From JANQHS01 sp965227315 (GTDB lineage: Bacteria; Bacteroidota; Bacteroidia; Cytophagales; CCMP332), in the NCBI GenBank assembly GCA_965227315.1, contig OZ245737.1, forward strand, positions 1,922,001-1,986,000: a stretch of 64,000 bases of DNA, written 5' to 3'. The position numbers and the translations under genes are program-made. The notes beneath the pieces were generated by a model that searched no databases, was not told where the DNA came from, and saw only the letters and a list, made by a program, of their open reading frames with translations. Below are positions 9,044 through 16,151 of the stretch, in pieces; position 1 is the stretch's first letter; each line of letters begins with the position of its first letter.

Positions 9044-10447
9044 ATGAGGTTTTGGTTTTTTGGGCTCCTTTCATTCCTTTCTTTTCTCACCACTGCTCAG
9101 ATCACTCAACAAGTAAAAATACCATCAGGTTATGCCCAGTTTAGCCTTGGAATAAATGGTGATCTGTTCCTAATCAGCCAGGACACAGGTTTTACCATTC
9201 ACAAATATGACAATGAGATGCAGTTCCTGTGGTCGAGCTCTTTTTCAATGGATCCATTGGAATCATTTACCTCCGGATTCGTTTTTGAACTGTCAAATGG
9301 AGAAATCGGATCAGTCATTGGTACTGAAATTTCCGATATCCTCTGTTGGGGGGGCTATCGAGGCTCTTTTGAGTACTGGAGATTTGATAGCATTGGACAG
9401 CATCTTTTTGACACTACAATTGGAGGTTGTGATTCTTTTCCAATACATTACCTGCATACGATCCTCCATGCCATAAAATATGACAGCTCAAGCATTGTTA
9501 TGGCTTATTACGACTCCCATGGAAGCCACCAAGGGGATGATCATGATGGGCATTTGGCCTGGGTGAATACCTCAACCGGAATTTTTGATGCTTTACATAC
9601 CTTTTTGCCAGCATATTGGGATACCCATCCATCGTATGCCTTTCTACAAAAAAAAGAAAAGGATCTGACCATTTCCTATACAAGGCATACGGATCATGGA
9701 TTTGGTGCCTATGAAGAAGCATTTCAAAAAATATATAGGGACAAATCACAAATAGATTTCTTTGCTTATCCGCCCGAACAAGGAGCCTCCACCAGGTCCT
9801 TTCAGGTTGGGTCAAATAGGGTGGTATCAACGGGGCATTTCAACGATTCTTCCATCTATTCCGCTCCCCATGATCCAAATTTTAAGGTTATCTTTTATGA
9901 TCACTCCAGCGGGCAATCATATCAAAAAAATTATTTCTCCACAGGGGCTTCAAGACACCTTTTTCAAAATCAGAGCAAGGAGTTATTGATCTTAGGAAAA
10001 GAGAATGGTAGCTGGAAATTGTTAAAAACAGATTCTATTGGAAATCTGATCCATCCCTTTACCATTTTTCCGGATACTCTTGGGGTGTTAAGAGATGCCT
10101 TCCTTCTTAATGATTCAACTCTTCTCATGGGATTTCAGGATCAAAACCGGTTTTATTTAATAAAAACAATCAACCCAAATTTTCTTCCAAGTTCGATTGC
10201 TGAATTTCAAAAGAGCATAGTAGAAATTTACCCCAATCCCGCCTCAGACCGCATCAACATTTCGGGTCCATGGAGTGCATTTCCTTCCTTTTCCATTCAG
10301 GATGGCTTTGGCAGGGAAATCAAAGTGGGATACAGTCAAGAGGGAGAGGACCTGGTTTTATATGCTTCTGAGCTTTCCCCCGGTCTTTATATCCTCAGGA
10401 TATCAGATGGCAAAAGCCAGTATACGGAGAAGGTTTTGATTGATTAG
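9044..10447 (+). CDS. Secreted protein with T9SS type A sorting domain
   Basis: The ATG at 9044 gives a clean signal peptide (MRFWFFGLLSFLSFLTTAQ); an in-frame ATG at 9029 would add five residues before it. The mature region of about 360 residues resembles a WD/propeller-like repeat protein but has no motif I recognise. The last 80 residues are a type IX secretion sorting domain (IVEIYPNPASDRINISG ... LSPGLYILRISDGK), which directs export across the outer membrane and attachment to the cell surface. The gene is alone between repeat copies B and C. Its function beyond secretion is unknown. Confidence 0.82.
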   Translation: MRFWFFGLLSFLSFLTTAQITQQVKIPSGYAQFSLGINGDLFLISQDTGFTIHKYDNEMQFLWSSSFSMDPLESFTSGFVFELSNGEIGSVIGTEISDILCWGGYRGSFEYWRFDSIGQHLFDTTIGGCDSFPIHYLHTILHAIKYDSSSIVMAYYDSHGSHQGDDHDGHLAWVNTSTGIFDALHTFLPAYWDTHPSYAFLQKKEKDLTISYTRHTDHGFGAYEEAFQKIYRDKSQIDFFAYPPEQGASTRSFQVGSNRVVSTGHFNDSSIYSAPHDPNFKVIFYDHSSGQSYQKNYFSTGASRHLFQNQSKELLILGKENGSWKLLKTDSIGNLIHPFTIFPDTLGVLRDAFLLNDSTLLMGFQDQNRFYLIKTINPNFLPSSIAEFQKSIVEIYPNPASDRINISGPWSAFPSFSIQDGFGREIKVGYSQEGEDLVLYASELSPGLYILRISDGKSQYTEKVLID

Positions 10448-10459
10448 AGTGAGCCCGCA

Positions 10460-10590
10460 CGTGGTAAATCTTTGGCGGATAAATTTTTGAGTGACTCGCC
10501 TCTTCCGACCGAAGGTTGGAATCTCACTCTCGAAACTGATAATATACCCATAACGCTTCTCCCGACTAAAAGTCGGGACTCGAACCCCTC
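10460..10590. repeat. Dispersed intergenic repeat, copy C
   Basis: The gap 10448-10821 holds a GGTAAATCTTTGGCGGATAA box (10463-10482), a GAGTGACTCGCC...TCTCACTCTCG stem around an internal hairpin (TCCGACC-gaa-GGTTGGA), then TACCCATAACGCTTCTCC, the perfect hairpin CCCGACT-aaa-AGTCGGG and ACTCGAACCCC. Read on the minus strand, the end is GGGGTTCGAGTCCCG, a tRNA T-arm-like string. The 42-base end module is identical to copy D. The remaining gap up to the sigma gene must hold the operon promoter, but I see no convincing consensus box. Confidence 0.8.
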
Positions 10591-10821
10591 CCAAGGGCAA
10601 AAGGAGGACTTTCAGAGGCTAATGGCAATAAAAGCGATTTTCGAGCTTTGATCGTTACCAGGAAAGGATTAGGACTTCTTGCCCAATTTGTATTGATAGA
10701 ATCTTGTTTTCAGAATGACCTTTTCACCGATAATAAATGGGAATTCTTCTTGAATAAGAAGTAATGAACAATTTTGTAAAACCTTGTATAGTAAAATCCA
10801 GATTTTAAGAAGGCCGTTTTA

Positions 10822-11418
10822 TTGATTGGGAGCGAAAGGGATACTGACCTCATCAAGGCTGTTGCCAGGGGCAATAGGGAAGCATTTGCTCAGCTGTATG
10901 GATCTTATTCAGACAAAGTATATAATACTGCACTCAGCTACGCCAAGAGTGTAGAGGATGCAGAGGAGATCACTCAAGATGTATTCCTGAAGGTCTTTAA
11001 AAACGCCGATAGGTTCAAAGCCATGTCTTCAGTAAGTACATGGATTTATAGGATAACAGTGAATACAGCAATCAATCATTTGAAAAGAAAAAAAAGGTTT
11101 TCATTTATCCAATTTGGAAGGGAGGCTGAGACTCCTGAATTCGAGCACCCTGCGGTCAAATTGGAAAATCGGGAGAATGCCAAGGCTTTGCTTCAGGTTA
11201 TAGGTTCTTTACCTTATAACCAAAGGACAGCCTTTATTTTAAGTTACATAGAAGAACTTCCACGTCAACAGGTGGCCGATGTCATGGAACTATCATTAAA
11301 AGCAGTTGAATCGCTGTTACAAAGAGCGAAACAATCGCTAAGAAAAAAGTTGGAAGAACATTTTCCCAACCGAAGGAAATCAAATAAGTCAATGTCTAAC
11401 TATAAGAACAATGGATAA
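10822..11418 (+). CDS. ECF RNA polymerase sigma factor (CnrH-like position)
   Basis: A 198-residue extracytoplasmic-function sigma factor. Region 2 is at about residues 20-90 (LYGSYSDKVYNTAL ... DAEEITQDVFLKVF ... STWIYRITVNTAINHLKRKK). Region 4 is at about 130-180 (LPYNQRTAFILSYIEELPRQ ... VESLLQRAKQSLRKKL). No ATG is available between the upstream in-frame stop at 10792 and region 2, so the start is the TTG at 10822, which is a weak start. It overlaps the anti-sigma candidate by 8 bases and heads a seven-gene operon ending with SCO1. By analogy with CnrH it would be held at the membrane until a metal or envelope signal arrives. Confidence 0.93.
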   Translation: MIGSERDTDLIKAVARGNREAFAQLYGSYSDKVYNTALSYAKSVEDAEEITQDVFLKVFKNADRFKAMSSVSTWIYRITVNTAINHLKRKKRFSFIQFGREAETPEFEHPAVKLENRENAKALLQVIGSLPYNQRTAFILSYIEELPRQQVADVMELSLKAVESLLQRAKQSLRKKLEEHFPNRRKSNKSMSNYKNNG

Positions 11419-11698
11419 AAAGCAAATCGACTGGACCGATGAGATCCTTCATTCCATGAAGGATGTTGAGAGGGCCAAACCCGACCCTTCCGTTTTTCAA
11501 AGAATTGAAGCGCGAATTGAGGAAAGTGCTAATGTCATCCCGATCAAGCAATGGAAATGGGTAGCAGCGGCTTCGCTCCTGATCGGAGCGCTGAACATTT
11601 GGGGGGCTTCAAATATCGCTGAAAGAACCAGGCAGGACACCGGAAGTACGTTGTATGAGGAAACAATCCTGATCTCAAACTATAACTACCAAGAGTGA
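11411..11698 (+). CDS. Small one-TM anti-sigma factor candidate (CnrY-like architecture)
   Basis: A 95-residue protein with a cytoplasmic N-terminal part of about 45 residues rich in charged helix (DEILHSMKDVERAKPDPSVF), a single TM at about residues 48-66 (WKWVAAASLLIGALNIWG) and a short periplasmic tail. Length and topology match small anti-sigma factors such as CnrY. There is no zinc-binding HxxxCxxC motif. It overlaps the sigma gene by 8 bases and the next gene by one base (TGATG), so the three are translationally coupled. The function is inferred from position and topology, not from clear sequence similarity. Confidence 0.7.
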   Translation: MDKKQIDWTDEILHSMKDVERAKPDPSVFQRIEARIEESANVIPIKQWKWVAAASLLIGALNIWGASNIAERTRQDTGSTLYEETILISNYNYQE

Positions 11699-12162
11699 TG
11701 ACCCAACTAAGATTTTTCAGGCTTGCCACGTTCACTCTGCTATTGGTCAACCTGGGAATGGTGGCTTTTTTCTTCCTTACCAAGCCACCACCAAGGGGTG
11801 TTCCGGGAAAAGCTCCCGGACTTGAGATCCTGGAGCTGGACCTAGCTCAAGAAAAGAGGGTCATGATGCTGATTGAGATCCATCAACAGGAAATGAGATC
11901 GATCAACCAAGAGCAGCGCAGCCTGATCCATGAATACTTTCAGTTACAGGAAGATTCCTCCTCCGGAAGGGCTGGAGAGATCATGGACCGGATCAGTATA
12001 AATGAAACAAAGAAAATTAGAGCTACGAATGAGCATTTTGAACAGATCAGGGTTATTCTTAAGCCCGATCAGCGAAAGAACTTTGATGAATTCCGGGAGT
12101 ATGTACTCCAATTGATCCTGGCTCCATCAAAAAAAAATTTGGGCCCACCGAAGGATTTTTAA
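11698..12162 (+). CDS. Periplasmic Spy/CpxP/CnrX-like metal or envelope sensor
   Basis: About 154 residues from the ATG at 11698, which overlaps the upstream stop as TGATG; a GTG at 11695 would add one residue. One TM anchor (residues 7-28) precedes an all-helical periplasmic domain. That domain ends with ILKPDQRKNFDEF (about 120-132), the LTxxQ-type motif of Spy/CpxP and of heavy-metal sensor proteins. Possible metal ligands on the helices are His62, Met66 (HQQEM), His78 and His113. Placed after a sigma and a one-TM anti-sigma, it fits the CnrX role: bind metal in the periplasm and release the sigma factor. Metal binding is an inference. Confidence 0.75.
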   Translation: MTQLRFFRLATFTLLLVNLGMVAFFFLTKPPPRGVPGKAPGLEILELDLAQEKRVMMLIEIHQQEMRSINQEQRSLIHEYFQLQEDSSSGRAGEIMDRISINETKKIRATNEHFEQIRVILKPDQRKNFDEFREYVLQLILAPSKKNLGPPKDF

Positions 12163-12204
12163 AATACCAGGGTCTGAAAGGGAAAGAACAACAAAATCTT
12201 TCCT

Positions 12205-13140
12205 ATGAAATATTCAGCTTTTGTATTTATTCTGGCCTTCACCTTTTCAACTCTTTGTTCCTGCAGTAAAGACGATGATGAGCCCTGTAACCAGATGACC
12301 TGGTACCAGGATGCCGATGGAGATGGGCAGGGAAATCCCAATGAAACAAAATCGGCCTGTACCCAACCCTCAGGCTATGTGAGCAACGCTAATGATGATG
12401 ACGATTCCTGGGTCAACGCCAGCGGTCTTCATGCAGCTTTTCTGGAGTTTGACACAAATAATTTTTTAATCTACCTGGATGGAAACGAGGTTGTGATCGA
12501 ATCCAATGGATTACCTAACCATACTTCTCCTTACTGGTCAAACACCACAGAAAGGTCCGCTGTGGATCCTATGGGAAATACCATAGTAACTCCCGCAGCA
12601 GCTCAAAATCACCCACTTTTTGTAGCACCGACGGTCACAACGTTTGCGGATATGGCACCTGGGAATATCGATGACTTCAATGGTACTTACACTTTGAGAG
12701 TCCCGGTGAATCCTATTTTGGCTGGCAATTCAACCTCGACCGGTTTAGGTCCTATCGGAATGGCGGTAAGCGGAGCTATGATCTATAATGATGAGGAAGG
12801 TCCAAATGTGCCGCTTGATGGTGCTGTGGTCTCATTGGATTATACCGCAGCTCATACAGGGCCTCAAAGCTACCATTACCACCTTGAGCCCAAAGCCTGG
12901 TCCGATGATGACGAGAAGCTGATCGGCATTATGGCTGATGGATTCTTCCTTTATGGAAGAAAATCCAGTCCTAACGGTGATTACCCCGATGACCTGGATG
13001 ATTCGGGAGGGCATTTCGGCCCAACTCCACATAATCCTGATGGGGAATATCATTACCATATTCAAAATGAGCTTTATCTGAGTTCATACTACATCTTGTT
13101 CCCAGGAGATTACCAGGGAACACCAAATAATATCCAATAA
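12205..13140 (+). CDS. YHYH-domain lipoprotein
   Basis: A 311-residue lipoprotein: the signal ends LCSC, with the acylated Cys at residue 20. Near the N-terminus is a calcium-loop-like segment (DADGDGQGNP, 36-45) and an Asp-rich run. The core carries two literal YHYH motifs (residues 223-226 and 282-285) with further His nearby (GGH, PTPHNPDG), which define the YHYH family. That family has no firmly known function. The clustered His residues and the company of a SCO1-like chaperone suggest metal, perhaps copper, binding at the cell surface or periplasmic face. It belongs to the ECF-led operon, 42 bases after the sensor gene. Confidence 0.88.
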   Translation: MKYSAFVFILAFTFSTLCSCSKDDDEPCNQMTWYQDADGDGQGNPNETKSACTQPSGYVSNANDDDDSWVNASGLHAAFLEFDTNNFLIYLDGNEVVIESNGLPNHTSPYWSNTTERSAVDPMGNTIVTPAAAQNHPLFVAPTVTTFADMAPGNIDDFNGTYTLRVPVNPILAGNSTSTGLGPIGMAVSGAMIYNDEEGPNVPLDGAVVSLDYTAAHTGPQSYHYHLEPKAWSDDDEKLIGIMADGFFLYGRKSSPNGDYPDDLDDSGGHFGPTPHNPDGEYHYHIQNELYLSSYYILFPGDYQGTPNNIQ

Positions 13141-13153
13141 AACCACTGAACTC

Positions 13154-13429
13154 ATGAGATCTTTAACAACGCTATTGACCCTTACGGCCCTTGTTTTACC
13201 ATATGGAGTTTGGGCTCAGCAAGCCCCGAAAGGGCCTCCACCCGATCCAAAGACTCTTATTGAGCAAATGGATTCAAACAAGGACGGAAAACTGGAACGT
13301 TCAGAGGTAAAAGGACCCCTTTTAGATGATTTTGACAAAATAGATCTGAATGAAGATGGTTATCTGTCGCTTGAAGAACTTGAAAAAGCTCCTAAGCCCA
13401 AGGGCGGACCAGCACAAAAGGATGAATGA
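13154..13429 (+). CDS. Small secreted EF-hand protein
   Basis: A 91-residue protein with a signal peptide (cleavage near VWAQQ) and two canonical 12-residue EF-hand loops: D40-E51 (DSNKDGKLERSE) and D64-E75 (DLNEDGYLSLEE). Both keep ligands at positions 1, 3, 5, 7, 9 and 12, so calcium binding is likely. The tail is Pro/Lys-rich. It lies 13 bases after the YHYH gene and overlaps the next gene by ATGA. Such small exported EF-hand proteins are often encoded beside YHYH or cupredoxin-like proteins in Bacteroidota; the partner here is unknown. Confidence 0.85.
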   Translation: MRSLTTLLTLTALVLPYGVWAQQAPKGPPPDPKTLIEQMDSNKDGKLERSEVKGPLLDDFDKIDLNEDGYLSLEELEKAPKPKGGPAQKDE

Positions 13430-14010
13430 TGTTCCCCTTAGTGAAAATATTTATGCCCCTGGTCTTGCTCCTGGTATTAGCAAACCGGGTTGATAATGGG
13501 ATATTTCAACCTGATAAGAAAAGGGTCAACACCCGGGAATTGGTGCTTGACAGCAAGGAAGGGATCTTCAAATACCAAGGGCAAGCCTTCACGGGGATCG
13601 CGGAATCCCATTACCCAAACGGAAACCTTGCATCTAGCTCCACATTTCAGGATGGAAAAAGGGAAGGCAGATCCAGAAAATGGTTTGTCCATGGCCTCAT
13701 AAGCTATGAGGCCTTTTACTCCAATGGAAAACTCCATGGAATCTCAAGGTCTTGGTGGAACAACGGGAAAAAGAGATCTGAATATCAATACGAAGAAGGT
13801 GTTGCTCAGGGAGTCCAATTACAATGGTATAAGAGCGGGGCAAAGTTCAAAAGGATGCAATTGGTAGATGGGAAAGAGCAAGGGCTCCAAAGATCATGGA
13901 GGGAAAATGGAAAGGTGTACAACAACTACGAAGCATTGAATGGCAGGATATTCGGTCTGAAGCGCTCCAAACTCTGTTTTAAACTTGAGGAGGAAAATGT
14001 ACAATTGTAA
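13426..14010 (+). CDS. MORN-repeat protein (YwqK-like)
   Basis: 194 residues with an N-terminal hydrophobic segment (signal peptide or anchor) and tandem MORN-type repeats of the form YPNGNLASSSTFQDGKREGR, YSNGKLHGISRSWWNNGKK and YEEGVAQGVQLQWYKSGAK. Database entries often label this family a YwqK antitoxin, but nothing here supports a toxin-antitoxin role. In this operon it is more likely a periplasmic or surface accessory protein. It overlaps the EF-hand gene by 4 bases (ATGA), and its own last codons overlap the start of the SCO-like gene. Confidence 0.8.
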   Translation: MMFPLVKIFMPLVLLLVLANRVDNGIFQPDKKRVNTRELVLDSKEGIFKYQGQAFTGIAESHYPNGNLASSSTFQDGKREGRSRKWFVHGLISYEAFYSNGKLHGISRSWWNNGKKRSEYQYEEGVAQGVQLQWYKSGAKFKRMQLVDGKEQGLQRSWRENGKVYNNYEALNGRIFGLKRSKLCFKLEEENVQL

Positions 14011-14665
14011 AACGATAATGTGTCTTTACGTTGGGGTTCTGGGCCTATTTTCTTGTAAAACTGGTATCAAGGAAAAAGAGAGCCGGGTGGAGCGACTTCC
14101 ATACTATGAGGAAGCCACTTTTACCCCAAAATGGTTATCATACGAAGAGGTTGAATCGCAGGATTTTCATCGGGTCTCAGAGTTCCAGCTTATCAACCAG
14201 GAGGGAGACACGATCACGAAAAATACATTTGAGGGTAAGATCTATGTTACGGACTTCTTCTTTAGCTATTGTCCCGGAATCTGCCCGAAAATGACATATA
14301 ATATGTCAATCCTTCAAAAGGAATTCCTGAACGATGAAGAGGTGTTGCTTCTATCTCATACGGTTACACCGGGTCATGATTCCGTAGAAACCCTGAAAAG
14401 GTATGCCCAAAAACACGATATCAATTCTGAAAAATGGCATTTGGTAACTGGAGATAGGGATTTGATCTATGAACTGGGGCGCCAGGATTATTTTATTGAG
14501 GAAGATTTGGGCCTTGGAAAAAAAGCCGATGAGTTTATTCATACGGAGAACTTTGTTTTGGTGGATAAGAACGGGCGCCTAAGAGGTATTTATAATGGCC
14601 TAAATAAAACCTCTATCCAACAGCTGATAGCTGATATCAAAACCCTAAAAAAAGAAAGGTCTTAA
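13997..14665 (+). CDS. SCO1/SenC-family copper chaperone lipoprotein
   Basis: The ATG at 13997 is preferred because a purine-rich GAGGAGGAAA lies just before it; the frame is open from a TTG at 13985. The 222-residue product has a lipobox (LFSC, Cys20) and a thioredoxin-like SCO domain with the copper-binding Cys pair C92-P-G-I-C96 (SYCPGICPKM) and the third ligand His182 (FIHTENFVLVD). SCO proteins deliver copper to cytochrome oxidase or act as thiol reductants. Here it ends an ECF/YHYH operon instead of sitting in a cox cluster, which suggests a dedicated copper role for that operon. It overlaps the MORN gene by 14 bases. Confidence 0.92.
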   Translation: MYNCKTIMCLYVGVLGLFSCKTGIKEKESRVERLPYYEEATFTPKWLSYEEVESQDFHRVSEFQLINQEGDTITKNTFEGKIYVTDFFFSYCPGICPKMTYNMSILQKEFLNDEEVLLLSHTVTPGHDSVETLKRYAQKHDINSEKWHLVTGDRDLIYELGRQDYFIEEDLGLGKKADEFIHTENFVLVDKNGRLRGIYNGLNKTSIQQLIADIKTLKKERS

Positions 14666-14909
14666 CCTTCATACAAAGCCAATTCGTTCGCTTAGAATCT
14701 GTAAATGTTCACTACCGATTCAGCAAAAGGAGAAAGCCTTAAACGATTCTTTTGTCTGGTTTGGAAAACCTAGAAGAGCTTTAGCGATGTTAAGTAAAAT
14801 ACTTGGCGATGCCCTTCTGAGCTGGTCGGAAAATGGGCGTACGAAATTCGACGAATTGATCGGTTCTTGGGTTTCGGAAAAAAGGAAGATTTTTAAGAGT
14901 GAATAGGCC

Positions 14910-15050
14910 TCCGGTAAACCTTTGGCGGATAAATCTGTGAGTGAGGTCTCAGAACGAGCCTTTGACTGACTCGCCCTCACTCATTACTCTCAGGTCTGTT
15001 AAAGTACCCATAACGCTTCTCCCGACTAAAAGTCGGGACTCGAACCCTGG
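14910..15050. repeat. Dispersed intergenic repeat, copy D
   Basis: Copy D lies in the gap 14666-15116. It has CGGTAAACCTTTGGCGGATA (14912-14931), a GTGAGTGAGG...CTCGCCCTCACTC stem (14938-14983), CAGGTCTGTTAAAGTACCC, then the hairpin CCCGACT-aaa-AGTCGGG and ACTCGAACCC. It matches copy C at the front box and copies B and C at the 3' module. The 200 bases before it (14690-14890) show no feature I can support. Confidence 0.8.
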
Positions 15051-15116
15051 TTCGCAAGAGATAGAAAGGTTCAAAGTTCTAAAAGCCTGTTTTTAGGTTT
15101 TATGCTCTTATTGGAA

Positions 15117-16043
15117 TTATGCCCCTAATTGTTCCTTAATATGTGAATAATACTCTTTTGCTCCTTGGGCCTTGTCCGCCCAAGTCAAGCCTTTTCCAAA
15201 TTGCTGGTCCCAAAGCCAGTAAGAAATTGCTGCATAAATCCAAATACTATCGTTTGGATCTGGATCCAAAAATTTTAGGAAGCTATCAATTCTATAATCA
15301 GTTGCCGGATGGGATTTTCCTCCAAGATCCCTTCTAAAAAATAGCAATGAACAAAGGCCAGACAAAACCCCCACTTTCAAAGTTGATCGATTAGTATCAT
15401 TTACACCCTTTAGAATATGGGAAAACGCCATAAAGTCGGCTTCTATTTCAATTTCAATTGGACTTGATTGTAGTTCTATAATTTGTTTGTGGTGATCCCT
15501 TTCAGAATGAACAAACTCATGGCAAAGGATGTAGTTCATTGCATAAAGGTAAATAGCGTTTACTTTTTCAATAACCTCGGAAGACTCCTTTGTGTAAAGT
15601 TCAGGATTTGGTAACATGTGTTTGTCCCAAACACTAAATACCTTAATAATCGAAATCCCATATTCAAAAATCGAAAGGGCTGTTTCAACCTTGCTTTCAC
15701 TAATACTTTCATCCATTTTAAGATTGGAGATCTGATTGAAAAGACCATATATTGAATAGCAAATGCACCATACATACGATAGAAAAGATTCATGAATAGT
15801 AATTTCATGGTCCGCAGTTAAATAAGGTGTAAGAGAATGGCCAGCAACTCGATCAAAAATTGGGAAATCCCCGACCACATATTTTATTCCTGGCTTTAAG
15901 CCCTTTTCCTTTATCACGGTTTTACTTAAATTCAAAAAGCCATCATTTGTCCTCTCAAATTGATGAATCAAATTGTTCTGTAGGACTCTAATTGGTTGAT
16001 TACCTAAAAATGATTTATTATATCTATTTATTAATTCTGACAT
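15117..16043 (-). CDS. HExxH zinc metallopeptidase-like protein, possibly Lit-like (peptidase U49)
   Basis: A 308-residue protein with a zinc-protease signature: H175-E-F-V-H179, followed 21 residues later by E-I-E-A-D (E201-D203), which could supply the third ligand. No signal peptide is seen, so it should be cytoplasmic. Length, the central position of HExxH and the later E-x-EAD motif resemble the phage-exclusion peptidase Lit family, which cleaves EF-Tu during phage infection. I cannot confirm the family without a profile search. It is divergent from a PD-(D/E)XK protein across a 108-base AT-rich gap, in a low-GC island beside tRNA genes. A defence role is an inference. Confidence 0.6.
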   Translation of the reverse strand: MSELINRYNKSFLGNQPIRVLQNNLIHQFERTNDGFLNLSKTVIKEKGLKPGIKYVVGDFPIFDRVAGHSLTPYLTADHEITIHESFLSYVWCICYSIYGLFNQISNLKMDESISESKVETALSIFEYGISIIKVFSVWDKHMLPNPELYTKESSEVIEKVNAIYLYAMNYILCHEFVHSERDHHKQIIELQSSPIEIEIEADFMAFSHILKGVNDTNRSTLKVGVLSGLCSLLFFRRDLGGKSHPATDYRIDSFLKFLDPDPNDSIWIYAAISYWLWDQQFGKGLTWADKAQGAKEYYSHIKEQLGA

Positions 16044-16151
16044 TTTCTAATAAATATTATCCAGAAAATTAAAAACAATATTTTAAGAAATTTTATTCAA
16101 AGTATATTTCAAAACATTAAGAAGTTTATTCAACACTTACTTAGATGTAAA

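Noticed and set aside
10575..10590. T-arm-like string as part of a tRNA gene
   Set aside because: No D arm, anticodon arm or acceptor pairing can be drawn around it in any copy.
10403..10600. 65-codon minus-strand ORF through repeat copy C
   Set aside because: It is the conceptual translation of the repeat; the frame is not kept between copies.
13426..14010. Toxin-antitoxin role for the MORN protein
   Set aside because: The YwqK antitoxin label is inherited; there is no toxin gene nearby and the operon has another theme.
14720..14980. 86-codon minus-strand ORF ending in repeat copy D
   Set aside because: The first part is repeat sequence and the rest shows no domain; not supported as a gene.
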